From Lachnospiraceae bacterium (lineage in GTDB: Bacteria; Bacillota; Clostridia; Lachnospirales; Lachnospiraceae): 64,000 bases of DNA. The stretch covers positions 1 through 64,000 of the forward strand of contig JAEERY010000072.1 of NCBI GenBank assembly GCA_016286035.1, given 5' to 3'. Positions 50,309-62,890 of this stretch are shown piece after piece; the stretch's first letter is position 1, and every line of letters starts with the position of its first letter. The notes below the pieces were generated by a model, which did no database searches, had not been told where the DNA came from, and was given only the letters and a program-made list of their open reading frames with translations. Position numbers and translations under genes: made by a program.

Positions 50309-51595
50309 CTACTTATTATTTCGTTCGTTATATTGCTTTACCAGATTGGCTTTTTCTGCAAGACTTCCGGGCTTAGCATTATTTCTGCTGCTTTCAGATC
50401 TTGACAGTGCTTCTTCCTTCTGCTTTTGAGACATATTTGAATTAACGCCGATATTCTTTGTGTTAATCGTTGCCTTACTATTAAGCTGACTTACATATTC
50501 TTTCTTCTTAGCCATTTTTTCTTTGGCTTTTTCTTTGTTCTTCTCAACAATCTCATCAAAATCAATCTTATCAAGATGCTTATTGATGATAACCTGCTGA
50601 ACACATCTGATAACCGCACCTGCTATCCAGTAGATACCCATACCTACAGGAAGTGTGAGGCAGAATACTGCTGACATGATAGGCATCGTTGTATTCATTG
50701 CCTTCATTGACTGAGCCATGGTGTCATTTTCATTTGCCTGATCTTTTGATGAAGCCTGAGGCATTAATTTTGTATTAAGCCACTGAGTAGCGCCTGCAAG
50801 AAGAGGTACAAGTATAGCACCGATGATCAGTAACCAGTTTCTCTCAGCAAATGCTGTCTTAATTGTAAATGAAGGTGAATTACTTACATTCAAACCAAGG
50901 AAATTGTTATAAACTTCAAGCTGACTATAGGTTTTATCTATAATAGAAGATAAACCTGAAAACTTTTCTTTTAAACTTACCCAGTCAGCCGAAGATGCTC
51001 TGTTTAAGCAATCGATGTAAGTATTAGTAATATACTCCTTGTTTCCGCTTGTAAACAGTTCGTTTGCAAACTGCTTTGAATACATTGAAGAATTTGTAAG
51101 ATTCTTTAAAAACTCTGAAGCTAAATCTTTCTGTTCATAAAGTCTGTTAACCAGATCACTAAATACGTTTTTTACCATCGGTACATATGCGGGAATCGCA
51201 TATATAACACGATAAAGAGCAAAAAGTATAGGCATCTGAATAAGCAACTGAACACAGCTTCCCGAAGGAGATACACCATACTTGGCATATACTTCCTGTG
51301 TTTCAAGATTCATTGCCTGCATTGATTCATTATCTTTTTTGCCTTCGTATTTTTTCTGTATCGCTTTGAGTTCGGGACTCATTTTAGCAGACAGCTTTGA
51401 AAACTTCTGCTGCTTAATAGTCAAAGGAAGAAGTAACATGTAAATGACTATGGTAAACAATATAATAGCAAGACCTATATTCGGTATACCTATCTTATCA
51501 AGAAAAATGAATATCCAGTTCATCAGATATCCAAGTATCTTAGCAATGGGACCAAGTATAGCTCCGTTATATTTTGTTAACAGCATCACTGTCAT
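50309..51595 (-). CDS. yidC: Membrane protein insertase YidC (SpoIIIJ type)
   Basis: A 428-residue insertase with helices for the 60KD_IMP domain ([20 protein letters not shown] onward) and a long basic C-terminal tail. The middle loop of about 130 residues (around 150-250) is longer than in Bacillus SpoIIIJ. Start overlaps yidD stop. Confidence 0.95.
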   Translation of the reverse strand: MTVMLLTKYNGAILGPIAKILGYLMNWIFIFLDKIGIPNIGLAIILFTIVIYMLLLPLTIKQQKFSKLSAKMSPELKAIQKKYEGKKDNESMQAMNLETQEVYAKYGVSPSGSCVQLLIQMPILFALYRVIYAIPAYVPMVKNVFSDLVNRLYEQKDLASEFLKNLTNSSMYSKQFANELFTSGNKEYITNTYIDCLNRASSADWVSLKEKFSGLSSIIDKTYSQLEVYNNFLGLNVSNSPSFTIKTAFAERNWLLIIGAILVPLLAGATQWLNTKLMPQASSKDQANENDTMAQSMKAMNTTMPIMSAVFCLTLPVGMGIYWIAGAVIRCVQQVIINKHLDKIDFDEIVEKNKEKAKEKMAKKKEYVSQLNSKATINTKNIGVNSNMSQKQKEEALSRSESSRNNAKPGSLAEKANLVKQYNERNNK

Positions 51596-51843
51596 ACATT
51601 ACTCCTCTTTAAAATCTTCCTATTTGATTTATCATCGGGAACCGGATCATATCCTCCCTTTGATAAAGGATTACATCTGCATATTCTCCATGCAGCCATC
51701 ATACCTCCTTTAAATGCACCATATCTTTCTATAGCTTCAAGTCCGTATACGGAACATGAAGGATAATAAGGACATTTGGTACTTTTCATCGGAGAAATAT
51801 ATTTCTGATAGAGTTTTATCATATGAATAAACAGTTTCTTCAT
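51592..51843 (-). CDS. yidD: Membrane protein insertion efficiency factor YidD
   Basis: An 83-residue protein with the family motif [20 protein letters not shown] and [12 protein letters not shown]. Located between rnpA and yidC as is standard. Confidence 0.96.
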   Translation of the reverse strand: MKKLFIHMIKLYQKYISPMKSTKCPYYPSCSVYGLEAIERYGAFKGGMMAAWRICRCNPLSKGGYDPVPDDKSNRKILKRSNV

Positions 51844-51852
51844 ATTAATATA

Positions 51853-52194
51853 TTATTCTTCAATTAAAATATCCTGAAGTTTTGCAAGATGTAAAAGCGC
51901 GCTTTCAATTTCCCAATATGTACACTTGGAAGCGCAGGGTTTAACTACGACTACAATATCCAAACCACTATTGAATACCTTTTCATGTAGTCTGTAACTT
52001 TCTCGGACAAGTCTGGTCATATGATGTCTGACCACACTGTTTCCTACTTTTTTACTTACCGATATACCCAGACGGTTAATAGTGAGATCATTTCCTATCT
52101 TATACATAACAAGATACTTGTTTGCTTTTATTGTGCCTTCACTGTAAACATGTCTGAAATCGATATTACTCTTTAAACTCTCTGTTTTTTTCAT
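51853..52194 (-). CDS. rnpA: Ribonuclease P protein component
   Basis: A 113-residue basic protein with the RNR-type region VSKKVGNSVVRHHMTRLVRE. It supports RNase P in removing 5' leaders of tRNAs, including the array at the left end. Confidence 0.95.
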   Translation of the reverse strand: MKKTESLKSNIDFRHVYSEGTIKANKYLVMYKIGNDLTINRLGISVSKKVGNSVVRHHMTRLVRESYRLHEKVFNSGLDIVVVVKPCASKCTYWEIESALLHLAKLQDILIEE

Positions 52195-52221
52195 ATTTCT
52201 TCTTTTATATCAAAATAAGAA

Positions 52222-52248
52222 ATAAAGGCCACATAATTGCGGCCTAAG
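52222..52248 (-). terminator. Hairpin between rpmH and rnpA
   Basis: AGGCCGCAATTATGTGGCCT overlaps the rpmH stop and is followed by TTATTT. It may act as a partial terminator that lowers rnpA relative to rpmH. Confidence 0.65.
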
Positions 52249-52378
52249 CTGATAATTTCTTTCTTCCTTTTGCTCTTCTGGAAGCTAAAACTTTTCTTCC
52301 ACCGGGAGTACTCATTCTGGAACGGAAACCATGAACCTTAGAACGCTGTCTCTTCTTAGGCTGGAATGTCATTTTCAT
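52244..52378 (-). CDS. rpmH: 50S ribosomal protein L34
   Basis: A 44-residue protein: [20 protein letters not shown], then the conserved [24 protein letters not shown] precedes the ATG. The first gene on the left arm of the origin. Confidence 0.98.
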   Translation of the reverse strand: MKMTFQPKKRQRSKVHGFRSRMSTPGGRKVLASRRAKGRKKLSA

Positions 52379-52858
52379 ATATCAACACCTCCTTTTCTTA
52401 ATAGGAAACAATCGTAACAATTATATTAGAAGATAAGTCTATCGTCAAGTAAAGAAAATGCTTTATTTTCGGGAAGAATTACATAATTTAATTTTATTTG
52501 AATGTTGAAAACTATATATAGTAAATAAAAATAATTTTCCACCACAATATCTAGATATCCACAAAAAAAAGTGAATAACCACTTATTAACATAATATTAT
52601 CCACATTTTGCGAATAACTTGTGGAAAAGTATGTTTATAAATTTTTAATAAATTGAAAGAAAGCCTTATTTTTAGGGAATTTTCTTATCCACAAAAATTA
52701 TCCACATATTCACAATAATAATTATTTGCCTTTAAATATAAATAAATATTTACTCACTTTACATAATATTTATGTGGATTAATAATAAATTTGAAATTTT
52801 ATATATTTTAGAGTAATATATAATAGATTGTTTTTATATTTTTATCATGGGGTAAAAG
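52379..52858. other. oriC region upstream of dnaA
   Basis: A 480-bp very A/T-rich gap between divergent rpmH and dnaA. Perfect DnaA boxes TTATCCACA lie at 52597-52605, 52685-52693 and 52698-52706, with near-matches TGTGGATTA at 52773-52781 and others around 52556 and 52619. The last two perfect boxes are 13 bp apart. An A/T-only stretch (52720-52850) suits the unwinding element. A second box cluster lies after dnaA, so the origin may be bipartite as in Bacillus. Confidence 0.88.
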
Positions 52859-54211
52859 ATGCATCAGATTGAAGAAAAATGGGAAGAAATCAAAGAATAT
52901 ATCATGACGGAATATTCTCTTAATCCTGTTTCATACAAAACATGGATACTTCCTTTGAAATTCCAGGAAATAAAGGATAATACCGTATATATTCTTATTC
53001 CGACAGAGAATTCACAGACATTAAAATACCTTGATACCAAGTATAAAAAAGTATTTCAGGTAGCTATAGCTGAAATGTTCAATGAATCCTTCGATGTTCA
53101 GTTTGTCCTTGACAATAACAGAGAAGAAAACGATGAATTTACTGATTTAACTGAAAATATAAACTATAAAAACGCAAATCTTAATCCTAAATACAAATTT
53201 GAGACATTTGTAATAGGAAGTAACAATAAGATCGCTCACTCTGCTGCTCTTGCAGTTGCAGAATCTCCCGGAGAAATTTACAACCCTCTATATATATATG
53301 GAGGTGCAGGACTGGGTAAGACACATCTTATGCATTCCATCGGACATTTTACTCTTGAAAGTAAACCCGATACAAAAGTTATATATGTAACAAGTGAAGA
53401 TTTTACCAATGATGTTATTGAATCTATAAGAAGCGGTAATCAGTCTACCATATCAAAAATGAGAGACCGTTACAGGACCGCTGATGTCCTTATGGTCGAT
53501 GATATCCAGTTTATTATAGGTAAAGATGCAACACAGGAAGAATTTTTTAATACTTTCAATACATTACATCTTGCCGGAAAACAGATAATACTCTCTTCTG
53601 ATAAACCTCCAAAAGAACTTGAAACTCTTGATGAAAGATTCAAATCAAGATTCGGTATGGGTCTTATAGTTGATATTCAGGCACCTGACTATGAAACAAG
53701 AATGGCTATCTTAAGACAGTTAGCTGAAAATAATTCTAAAAAGATAGATGATGATATAATAAAATACATAGCCGAAAACGTTAAATCAAATATAAGAGAG
53801 CTTGAAGGCGCATTTAATCAGATAATAAATATATCAAGAATAGTAAATACTGATCATATTACTCTTGAAACTGCTGAAAATGCTCTTAAGAACATTGTTA
53901 ATCATAATCAAAACGAGCTTATAACTCCTGATGTTATATTAAATGCGGTTTGTGAAGAATATGGTGTAAGCACTGAAGATATAAGATCTACAAGAAGAAA
54001 CCAGGAAATAGTTACACCAAGACATGTATTTATGTATCTTTGCAGACAGATCATCGATATGACTTACGAAGATATAGCAAAGTTTCTTATGAAAAAGGAT
54101 CATACTACTGTAATTCACGGATACAGAAAAGTTAAGGAAGACATAATTAAAGATCCTGAATATGCAGCAAGGATAAATCTTATAAAGAACAAGATAAATC
54201 CACAAAACTGA
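52859..54211 (+). CDS. dnaA: Chromosomal replication initiator DnaA
   Basis: A 450-residue AAA+ protein: domain I (1-80), linker, ATPase with Walker A YGGAGLGKTHLM, Walker B VLMVDDIQF, and domain IV with the DNA-binding signature DHTTVIHGYRKV. Start behind GGGG. Confidence 0.98.
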   Translation: MHQIEEKWEEIKEYIMTEYSLNPVSYKTWILPLKFQEIKDNTVYILIPTENSQTLKYLDTKYKKVFQVAIAEMFNESFDVQFVLDNNREENDEFTDLTENINYKNANLNPKYKFETFVIGSNNKIAHSAALAVAESPGEIYNPLYIYGGAGLGKTHLMHSIGHFTLESKPDTKVIYVTSEDFTNDVIESIRSGNQSTISKMRDRYRTADVLMVDDIQFIIGKDATQEEFFNTFNTLHLAGKQIILSSDKPPKELETLDERFKSRFGMGLIVDIQAPDYETRMAILRQLAENNSKKIDDDIIKYIAENVKSNIRELEGAFNQIINISRIVNTDHITLETAENALKNIVNHNQNELITPDVILNAVCEEYGVSTEDIRSTRRNQEIVTPRHVFMYLCRQIIDMTYEDIAKFLMKKDHTTVIHGYRKVKEDIIKDPEYAARINLIKNKINPQN

Positions 54212-54457
54212 TGTGAAATATATGTAAATAATGTGTGGATAATATTTTTTACAAAATCATCGTTTATTTGCCTTGTTAATAACTTACGTATTATCAACAT
54301 ACAAATATCCTTAAATCCACATACTTAATTTTTTAAGTAACATCTTAAAATAAGCAAAAATAAGGGTTTTCCACTTATTTACATCCCTTAATAATAATAC
54401 TTTTAAAATATTAAATAATATATATCATTAGCCTTTACGGCCGGAAAGGATCACAAA
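54212..54457. other. dnaA-dnaN intergenic region with DnaA boxes
   Basis: This 246-bp A/T-rich gap has one perfect reverse DnaA box (TGTGGATAA at 54234-54242) and weaker ones near 54200 and 54315. It fits the second half of a bipartite origin. No ORF or RNA seen. Confidence 0.65.
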
Positions 54458-55567
54458 ATGAAAATATTATGTCAAAAATCTGATTTGTTAAATGGTCTTT
54501 CAATAGTATCTAAAGCAGTACCTAACAAAACAACAATGTCAATACTTGAATGTATCCTTGTTGATTCAACTAACGGAAATATCAAACTTACAGCAAATGA
54601 CATGGAACTTGGTATAGAAACCGTTATAGAAGGTCAGATAATAGAAAAAGGAATCATAGCTATTGATGCTAAGATACTTCTTGATATAGTAAGAAAGCTT
54701 CCTGACAGTGTAGTTAAGTTGGAAACTGATGATGATAACAAGGCTTATATAACATGTGAAAAAGCTAAATTTACTATAATGGGTAAATCTGGTGAAGATT
54801 TTTCTTATCTTCCTCAGGTTAAAAAGCAGAATCCTCTCATTATTTCACAGTTTTCTCTTAAAGAGATAATAAGACAGACTATATTTTCTATTGATGAAAA
54901 TGACAGTAATAAGATCATGGGTGGTGAGCTTTTTGAGATAAAGGATAATAAACTTCGTGTTATATCACTTGATGGTCACAGAATTTCTATAAGAAATATA
55001 GAATTGAAGAATGAATATAATGATCAGAAGGTTATTATACCTGGAAAAACACTCAATGAGATAAGCAAGATACTTAGCGGAAGCAGTGAAGATGATGTAA
55101 ATATATTCTTTACCGATAAGCATGTTATATTCGAATTTGATGAGACTACTGTTATATCTCGTCTTATTGAGGGTGAATATTTCAAAGTTGACCAGATGCT
55201 CAACAATAATTACGAAACAAAAGTATCTATAAATAAAAAGGAACTTTACAATTGTATAGACAGAGCTACTCTTCTTGTTAAGGAAGGTGATAAAAAACCT
55301 ATCATTGTAAGTATAGATGATGAGAAGTTAGAGCTTAAGATAAGTTCAACCTTAGGAAGCATGGATGAAGTTATAGACATAAAGAAAGAAGGAAAGAGTC
55401 TTATGATAGGCTTCAATCCTAAGTTTGTTATTGATGCACTTAAAGTAATAGATGATGAATTTATAGATATATATATGTTTAACTCAAAAGCTCCCTGCTT
55501 CATAAAGGATGAAAAAGAAAGCTACATATATCTGGTACTTCCGGTTAATTTCAATAGTGTAGGATGA
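54458..55567 (+). CDS. dnaN: DNA polymerase III beta clamp
   Basis: A 369-residue clamp made of three repeated domains, with the C-terminal LVLPVNFNSVG in the usual VMPMR position altered. It encircles DNA and tethers polymerase. AAAGGA precedes the start. Confidence 0.97.
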   Translation: MKILCQKSDLLNGLSIVSKAVPNKTTMSILECILVDSTNGNIKLTANDMELGIETVIEGQIIEKGIIAIDAKILLDIVRKLPDSVVKLETDDDNKAYITCEKAKFTIMGKSGEDFSYLPQVKKQNPLIISQFSLKEIIRQTIFSIDENDSNKIMGGELFEIKDNKLRVISLDGHRISIRNIELKNEYNDQKVIIPGKTLNEISKILSGSSEDDVNIFFTDKHVIFEFDETTVISRLIEGEYFKVDQMLNNNYETKVSINKKELYNCIDRATLLVKEGDKKPIIVSIDDEKLELKISSTLGSMDEVIDIKKEGKSLMIGFNPKFVIDALKVIDDEFIDIYMFNSKAPCFIKDEKESYIYLVLPVNFNSVG

Positions 55568-55573
55568 TCATTA

Positions 55574-55786
55574 ATGGAATATTCTATAAAACTAAGAGAA
55601 GATTATATTAAACTTGGACAGGCTCTTAAGGCTGCAGGTCTTGTTGATTCCGGAGTTGATGCAAAATTTATAATAAACGACGGTTATGTAAAAGTTAACG
55701 GATCTGTTGAAAAACAGCGTGGAAAAAAGCTTTATAGCGGTGATGTTGTTGAATATAAAGATGATCTTATAAAGATCGAGCAATAG
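55574..55786 (+). CDS. yaaA: S4-domain RNA-binding protein (YaaA/RlbA)
   Basis: A 70-residue S4-like protein: IKLGQALKAAGLVDSG, then NDGYVKVNGSVEKQRGKKLY. Encoded between dnaN and recF as usual in Firmicutes. Binds RNA, thought to act in ribosome assembly. Confidence 0.93.
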   Translation: MEYSIKLREDYIKLGQALKAAGLVDSGVDAKFIINDGYVKVNGSVEKQRGKKLYSGDVVEYKDDLIKIEQ

Positions 55787-55789
55787 ATA

Positions 55790-56890
55790 ATGATTATTAA
55801 ATCTCTTGAATTAAGTGATTACCGTAATTATGAATCTCTTTTATTAAACCTTGATAAAGGGACAAATATACTTTACGGAGATAATGCCCAGGGTAAGACA
55901 AATATACTTGAAGCAATATATATGTCTGCTACTACAAAATCTCATAAATTAAGTAAAGATAAAGAGATAATAAGATTTGGTAAACAGGAAGCTCATATAA
56001 GAACCATCGTTGAAAAAGATGATATTGAGACCAGGATAGACATGCATCTTAGGAGCAGTAAATCCAAAGGTATAGCAATAGATGGTATAAAAATAAAAAA
56101 AGCGGCTGAATTACTCGGTATTATTAAGATAGTATTCTTCTCTCCTGAAGATCTTAGCATTATAAAAAACGGTCCTGCGGAAAGAAGAAGATTTATTGAT
56201 ATTGAATTGTGTCAGCTAGACAGCTTCTATCTTTATAACCTAAATAATTACAATAAGATAGTAAATCAGAGAAATAATCTTTTAAAGAACCTGTTTGTTA
56301 ATCCTGAGCTAAAAGATACTTTAAGCATATGGGATAAACAGCTTATATCATACGGAAGTAAGATAATAGAGAGAAGAAAGCAATTTATAGATCAGTTAAA
56401 CGACATAATATACTCTATTCATAAAAATCTTTCCGGTGATAAAGAAGAACTTAAGCTTATATATGAACCTAATTGTGATATTGACAGATATGAAGAGGAA
56501 CTTATGAACAGTCATGATAAGGATATAAGACTTAAAATGACTACGATAGGTCCTCACAGAGATGACATATCTTTCAATGTAAAAAGTGAAAGTACCAACG
56601 GTATTGAGATAGATATCAGAAAATACGGATCCCAGGGACAACAGCGTACCGCTGCTCTCTCACTCAAGCTTTCTGAAATAGAACTTGTAAAGAAGATAAC
56701 AAAGGATACTCCTATTTTGCTGCTGGATGATGTATTGTCAGAACTTGACAGTAACAGACAGAACTTTCTATTGAACAGCATAGGAAATATACAGACTATC
56801 ATAACCTGTACAGGTCTTGATGAATTTGTAAACAACAGATTTGAAATAAATAAGACGTTCAGAGTCACAAACGGAAGTATATCAGAATAA
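55790..56890 (+). CDS. recF: Recombination protein RecF
   Basis: A 366-residue SMC-like ATPase: Walker A YGDNAQGKTN, signature YGSQGQQRT, Walker B PILLLDDVLSELD. Acts with RecO and RecR at single-strand gaps. Starts 3 nt after the S4 gene. Confidence 0.96.
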   Translation: MIIKSLELSDYRNYESLLLNLDKGTNILYGDNAQGKTNILEAIYMSATTKSHKLSKDKEIIRFGKQEAHIRTIVEKDDIETRIDMHLRSSKSKGIAIDGIKIKKAAELLGIIKIVFFSPEDLSIIKNGPAERRRFIDIELCQLDSFYLYNLNNYNKIVNQRNNLLKNLFVNPELKDTLSIWDKQLISYGSKIIERRKQFIDQLNDIIYSIHKNLSGDKEELKLIYEPNCDIDRYEEELMNSHDKDIRLKMTTIGPHRDDISFNVKSESTNGIEIDIRKYGSQGQQRTAALSLKLSEIELVKKITKDTPILLLDDVLSELDSNRQNFLLNSIGNIQTIITCTGLDEFVNNRFEINKTFRVTNGSISE

Positions 56891-56909
56891 TCCAATTATA
56901 AATAAATGA

Positions 56910-58874
<1,965 letters not shown>

Positions 58875-58889
58875 AGACCGAAAGGTACA

Positions 58890-61400
58890 ATGATGGAAGA
58901 TAGGATTTTTGACAAAATTAAACATGTAGACTTAAAAAAGACCATGGAGACGTCTTATATAGACTACGCCATGAGTGTAATCGCATCAAGAGCACTTCCT
59001 GATGTAAGAGATGGTCTAAAACCGGTTCAGAGAAGAGTACTTTACTCTATGATCGAACTTAATAACACTCCCGACAAACCGCACAGAAAGAGTGCACGTA
59101 TAGTCGGTGATACGATGGGTAAATACCATCCTCACGGTGATAGTTCGATCTACGGAGCTTTGGTAAACATGGCTCAGGACTGGTCTTTCAGATATCCTTT
59201 AGTAGACGGACACGGTAACTTTGGTTCGGTTGACGGTGACGGAGCTGCCGCAATGCGTTATACCGAAGCAAGATTATCAAAGATATCAATGGAGCTTATT
59301 TCCGATATAAACAAGGATACCGTTGATTTTGTTCCAAACTTTGATGAAACCGAAAAAGAACCAACCATACTTCCGAGCCGTTATCCGAATCTTTTGGTAA
59401 ACGGTACCACCGGTATAGCGGTAGGTATGGCAACAAATATACCTCCTCACAATCTCCGTGAGGTCATAAGTGCTGTCGTAAAGATCATTGACAACAAGGT
59501 TGAGGAGGACAGAGCAACCGAGATAGATGAGATACTTCCGCTTGTAAAAGCACCCGATTTTCCCACAGGCGGCGTGATAATAGGAACCCGCGCTGTTGAA
59601 GAAGCATATAGAACAGGTCGTGGAAAGATAAGGGTAAGAGGTGTTACAAGCATCGAAACTCTTCCTAACGGCAAGAATCAGATAATAATCACCGAACTTC
59701 CCTATATGGTCAATAAAGCAAGACTTATAGAGAAGATCGCCGAACTTCATAAAGATAAAAAGATTGACGGAATAACAGATCTTCGTGATGAATCCGACAG
59801 AGACGGAATGCGTGTTGTAATAGAACTTCGTAAGGATGTTAATGCCAATATAGTTCTCAACACACTTTATAAGCATACCCAGCTTCAAGATACGTTTGGC
59901 GTTATAATGCTCGCTCTTGCGAACAATCAGCCAAAAGTAATGAATCTTCTTGATATGCTTGTTTATTATCTGAAGCATCAGGAGGATGTTGTTACAAGAA
60001 GAACAAAATTCGATCTTCAGAAAGCCGAAGAGAGAGACCATATCTTGCAGGGTCTGCTTATCGCTCTTGATAATATCGATGAAGTCATTCAGATAATGCG
60101 TTCTTCAAAGACAACTCAGGAAGCAAAAGACAGGTTGATGGAGAGATTCGGACTTACCGATATCCAGGCAGAAGCTATCGCAAATATGCGTTTAAGAGCT
60201 TTGACAGGTCTTGAAAGAGAAAAGATCGAAAATGAGCATGCCGAACTCATAAAGAAGATAGCTGAGTTAAAGGCTATCCTTGCTGATGAGAAGCTTCTTT
60301 TGGGTGTTATAAAGACAGAGATTCAGGAGATCGCTGATAAATACGGTGATGACAGAAGGACACAGATCGGATTTGATGAATATGATATCACAATGGAAGA
60401 TCTTATCCCCAATGAAAATGTTGTCATCACGATGTCAAACCTTGGTTATATCAAGAGAATGACCGTTGATAATTTCCATGCGCAACACAGAGGCGGCAAG
60501 GGAATAAAGGGTATGACCACTATAGAAGATGATTATATTGAAGATCTTCTTATGACAAATACCCACAATCATGTGATGTTCTTCACAAATCACGGTCGTG
60601 TATACAGACTCAAGGTTTATGAGATACCGGAAGCAAGCCGTACTGCGAGAGGAACAGCAATAATAAATCTTCTCCAGCTCAATCCCGGAGAGAAGATATC
60701 CGCTGTAATACCTGTTACCACTTATGATGAAGATCATAATCTCATGATGGTAACCAGAAACGGTACAGTTAAGAAGACACCGGTAACAGAATATGCAAAT
60801 ATCAGAAAGAACGGACTTATTGCGATTGGTCTGCGTGATGATGATGAACTGATCGAAGTTAAGACGACTACAGCTGAATCAGAGATATTCCTGGTGACAA
60901 AATACGGAATGTGCATAAGATTCAAAGAAACCGATGTAAGAAGAACCGGCAGAAGCGCTATGGGTGTTATCGGTATGAATCTTACTGACGGTGATGAGAT
61001 AGTTGGAATGCAGCTTGATCATCAGGGTGATTCACTTCTTATCGTATCTGAAAAAGGTATGGGAAAGAGGACAGTTCTCGATGAATTCCATGTACAGAAA
61101 CGTGGCGGTAAGGGAGTTAAATGCTACAAGATCACGGAAAAGACAGGATATGTTGTTGGAGTGAAAGCCGTAACCGATGAACATGAGATCATGATGATCA
61201 CTACGGAAGGTATAATAATCCAGATACCGATGAAGGATGTTAATACTTACGGCAGGATAACCTCAGGTGTCAAACTGATAAATCTTGATAATGATGTGAT
61301 CTTGGCAAAGATAGCCAAAGTCAGAGAAAAGATATCTGAAGACGGTGAAGTCGAAGCGATAGATTACGAAACGACAGAAGAAACCACCGAAGAACAATAA
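58890..61400 (+). CDS. gyrA: DNA gyrase subunit A
   Basis: An 836-residue subunit. The catalytic Tyr lies in [13 protein letters not shown] and the QRDR region in [16 protein letters not shown] with the usual Asp and Ser. The GyrA-box is HRGGKGIKG. Two adjacent ATGs are possible; the second (58893) is better spaced from AAAGG. Confidence 0.98.
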   Translation: MMEDRIFDKIKHVDLKKTMETSYIDYAMSVIASRALPDVRDGLKPVQRRVLYSMIELNNTPDKPHRKSARIVGDTMGKYHPHGDSSIYGALVNMAQDWSFRYPLVDGHGNFGSVDGDGAAAMRYTEARLSKISMELISDINKDTVDFVPNFDETEKEPTILPSRYPNLLVNGTTGIAVGMATNIPPHNLREVISAVVKIIDNKVEEDRATEIDEILPLVKAPDFPTGGVIIGTRAVEEAYRTGRGKIRVRGVTSIETLPNGKNQIIITELPYMVNKARLIEKIAELHKDKKIDGITDLRDESDRDGMRVVIELRKDVNANIVLNTLYKHTQLQDTFGVIMLALANNQPKVMNLLDMLVYYLKHQEDVVTRRTKFDLQKAEERDHILQGLLIALDNIDEVIQIMRSSKTTQEAKDRLMERFGLTDIQAEAIANMRLRALTGLEREKIENEHAELIKKIAELKAILADEKLLLGVIKTEIQEIADKYGDDRRTQIGFDEYDITMEDLIPNENVVITMSNLGYIKRMTVDNFHAQHRGGKGIKGMTTIEDDYIEDLLMTNTHNHVMFFTNHGRVYRLKVYEIPEASRTARGTAIINLLQLNPGEKISAVIPVTTYDEDHNLMMVTRNGTVKKTPVTEYANIRKNGLIAIGLRDDDELIEVKTTTAESEIFLVTKYGMCIRFKETDVRRTGRSAMGVIGMNLTDGDEIVGMQLDHQGDSLLIVSEKGMGKRTVLDEFHVQKRGGKGVKCYKITEKTGYVVGVKAVTDEHEIMMITTEGIIIQIPMKDVNTYGRITSGVKLINLDNDVILAKIAKVREKISEDGEVEAIDYETTEETTEEQ

Positions 61401-61411
61401 CAGATTACAAT

Positions 61412-61450
61412 AAAACGCAGATCAATGCATGAGTTTTGATCTGCGTTTTT
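61412..61450 (+). terminator. Terminator after gyrA
   Basis: AAAACGCAGATCAA and TTGATCTGCGTTTTT form a strong hairpin ending the dnaA-gyrA run. Confidence 0.9.
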
Positions 61451-61462
61451 AAGGATAGGAAT

Positions 61463-62875
61463 ATGAATTGGGATCAATTACTTTGCAGTGACAGGATCAG
61501 AACAATTACAAAGAGTACAACCTCAAGCGATCTAAGGACTGAGTTTGAAAAAGATTATCACAGGATAATTGGAAGTGCGGCGTTTCGAAGACTGCAGGAT
61601 AAGACTCAGGTATTTCCTCTTGATAAAAGTGATTTTATAAGAACGAGACTTACTCATTCTTTGGAAGTGAGCTCTTTTGCCAGATCACTGGGACAAAATG
61701 TCGGAGAGAAGATGATTGCTGAAAATATAGATCCTGATTTTGGAATACAGCAAAGGGAAGATATCTGTGCAATACTGCAATGTGCCGGTCTGATACATGA
61801 TATCGGTAATCCTCCGTTTGGTCATTTCGGTGAAACAGCAATTCAGGACTGGTTCAAAGAAAACCTAAGTAAACTCACATTTAAAGGAAAACCCGTAGAA
61901 TCGTTTCTTTCTGAGCAGATGAAGCAGGATTTCTACAATTTTGAAGGAAACACGCAGGCATTAAGAGTAGTTAGCAAGCTGCATTTTCTTGTAGATGAGC
62001 ATGGAATGAACCTTACAAAGGCTCTTCTTGCGACTATCATTAAATATCCTGTTTCTTCACTTGATATTGATAAAAAAAGTGGTAATATTAAGACGAAAAA
62101 AATGGGTTATCTCTATGCGGAAAAGGATATATTCGATGATATCCAGGAAAGTGTTGGTACCAACGGCTCAAGACATCCGTTGACTTATCTTTTGGAAGCA
62201 GCAGATGATATAGCATATAAAACCGCAGATATTGAAGATTCCGTAAAGAAGGGTTGTATCACATATAATCAGCTGGTGGAAGAGCTTAAATCTTTGGAAA
62301 TATACAAGGATGAAAACAGTTTTTATCATAAAACAATAGACACACTTGAGCATAAGTATAAAAAGGCTGTCAAAAATAGCATTGAAAGACCTGATATATA
62401 TGCAGTTCAAAACTGGGTGATAAGCATACAGGGACAGATGCTGCTTGCCGCATCAGACAGTTTTATAAATAATTATCGTGATATAATGGACGGAACATAT
62501 CGTTTTGATCTGTTTTACAAAACCGAAGAAGAAGATATCATGGATACACTCGGTGATATTGCATACAGATATTCATTTACTTCAATGCCGATATACAAGC
62601 TTGAGATCGCGGCAGACACGATATTTAATTTTTTACTGGACAGATTTGTCAAAGCCATTATAAATTTCGACACAGATGAAAAGATGAGTGTTGTCGGTAC
62701 AAGAATGGTTGCTCTTATATCTGATGATTACAGAAGGATTTACAAGGTATTTTCTGAAGGAAAGAGTGAAGAAGAAAAGCTGTATTTAAGACTTGTTCTT
62801 GCGACTGATTATATATGCGGCATGACGGACAGTTTTGCAAAAAACCTGTATCAGGAACTGAACGGGATAGTGTAG
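61463..62875 (+). CDS. dgt: dGTP triphosphohydrolase-like HD protein
   Basis: A 470-residue protein with metal-binding LTHSLEVSSFARSLG and GLIHDIGNPPFGHFGE, then EAADDIAYKTADIEDSV. It releases triphosphate from dGTP or other dNTPs. The ATG follows AGGATAGGA. Confidence 0.94.
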   Translation: MNWDQLLCSDRIRTITKSTTSSDLRTEFEKDYHRIIGSAAFRRLQDKTQVFPLDKSDFIRTRLTHSLEVSSFARSLGQNVGEKMIAENIDPDFGIQQREDICAILQCAGLIHDIGNPPFGHFGETAIQDWFKENLSKLTFKGKPVESFLSEQMKQDFYNFEGNTQALRVVSKLHFLVDEHGMNLTKALLATIIKYPVSSLDIDKKSGNIKTKKMGYLYAEKDIFDDIQESVGTNGSRHPLTYLLEAADDIAYKTADIEDSVKKGCITYNQLVEELKSLEIYKDENSFYHKTIDTLEHKYKKAVKNSIERPDIYAVQNWVISIQGQMLLAASDSFINNYRDIMDGTYRFDLFYKTEEEDIMDTLGDIAYRYSFTSMPIYKLEIAADTIFNFLLDRFVKAIINFDTDEKMSVVGTRMVALISDDYRRIYKVFSEGKSEEEKLYLRLVLATDYICGMTDSFAKNLYQELNGIV

Positions 62876-62890
62876 AAAAGAGGAGATATT

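Noticed and set aside
59286-60041. 251-codon open frame antisense to gyrA
   Set aside because: It lies wholly inside gyrA on the other strand, has no SD or protein-like composition, and follows from the codon pattern of gyrA.
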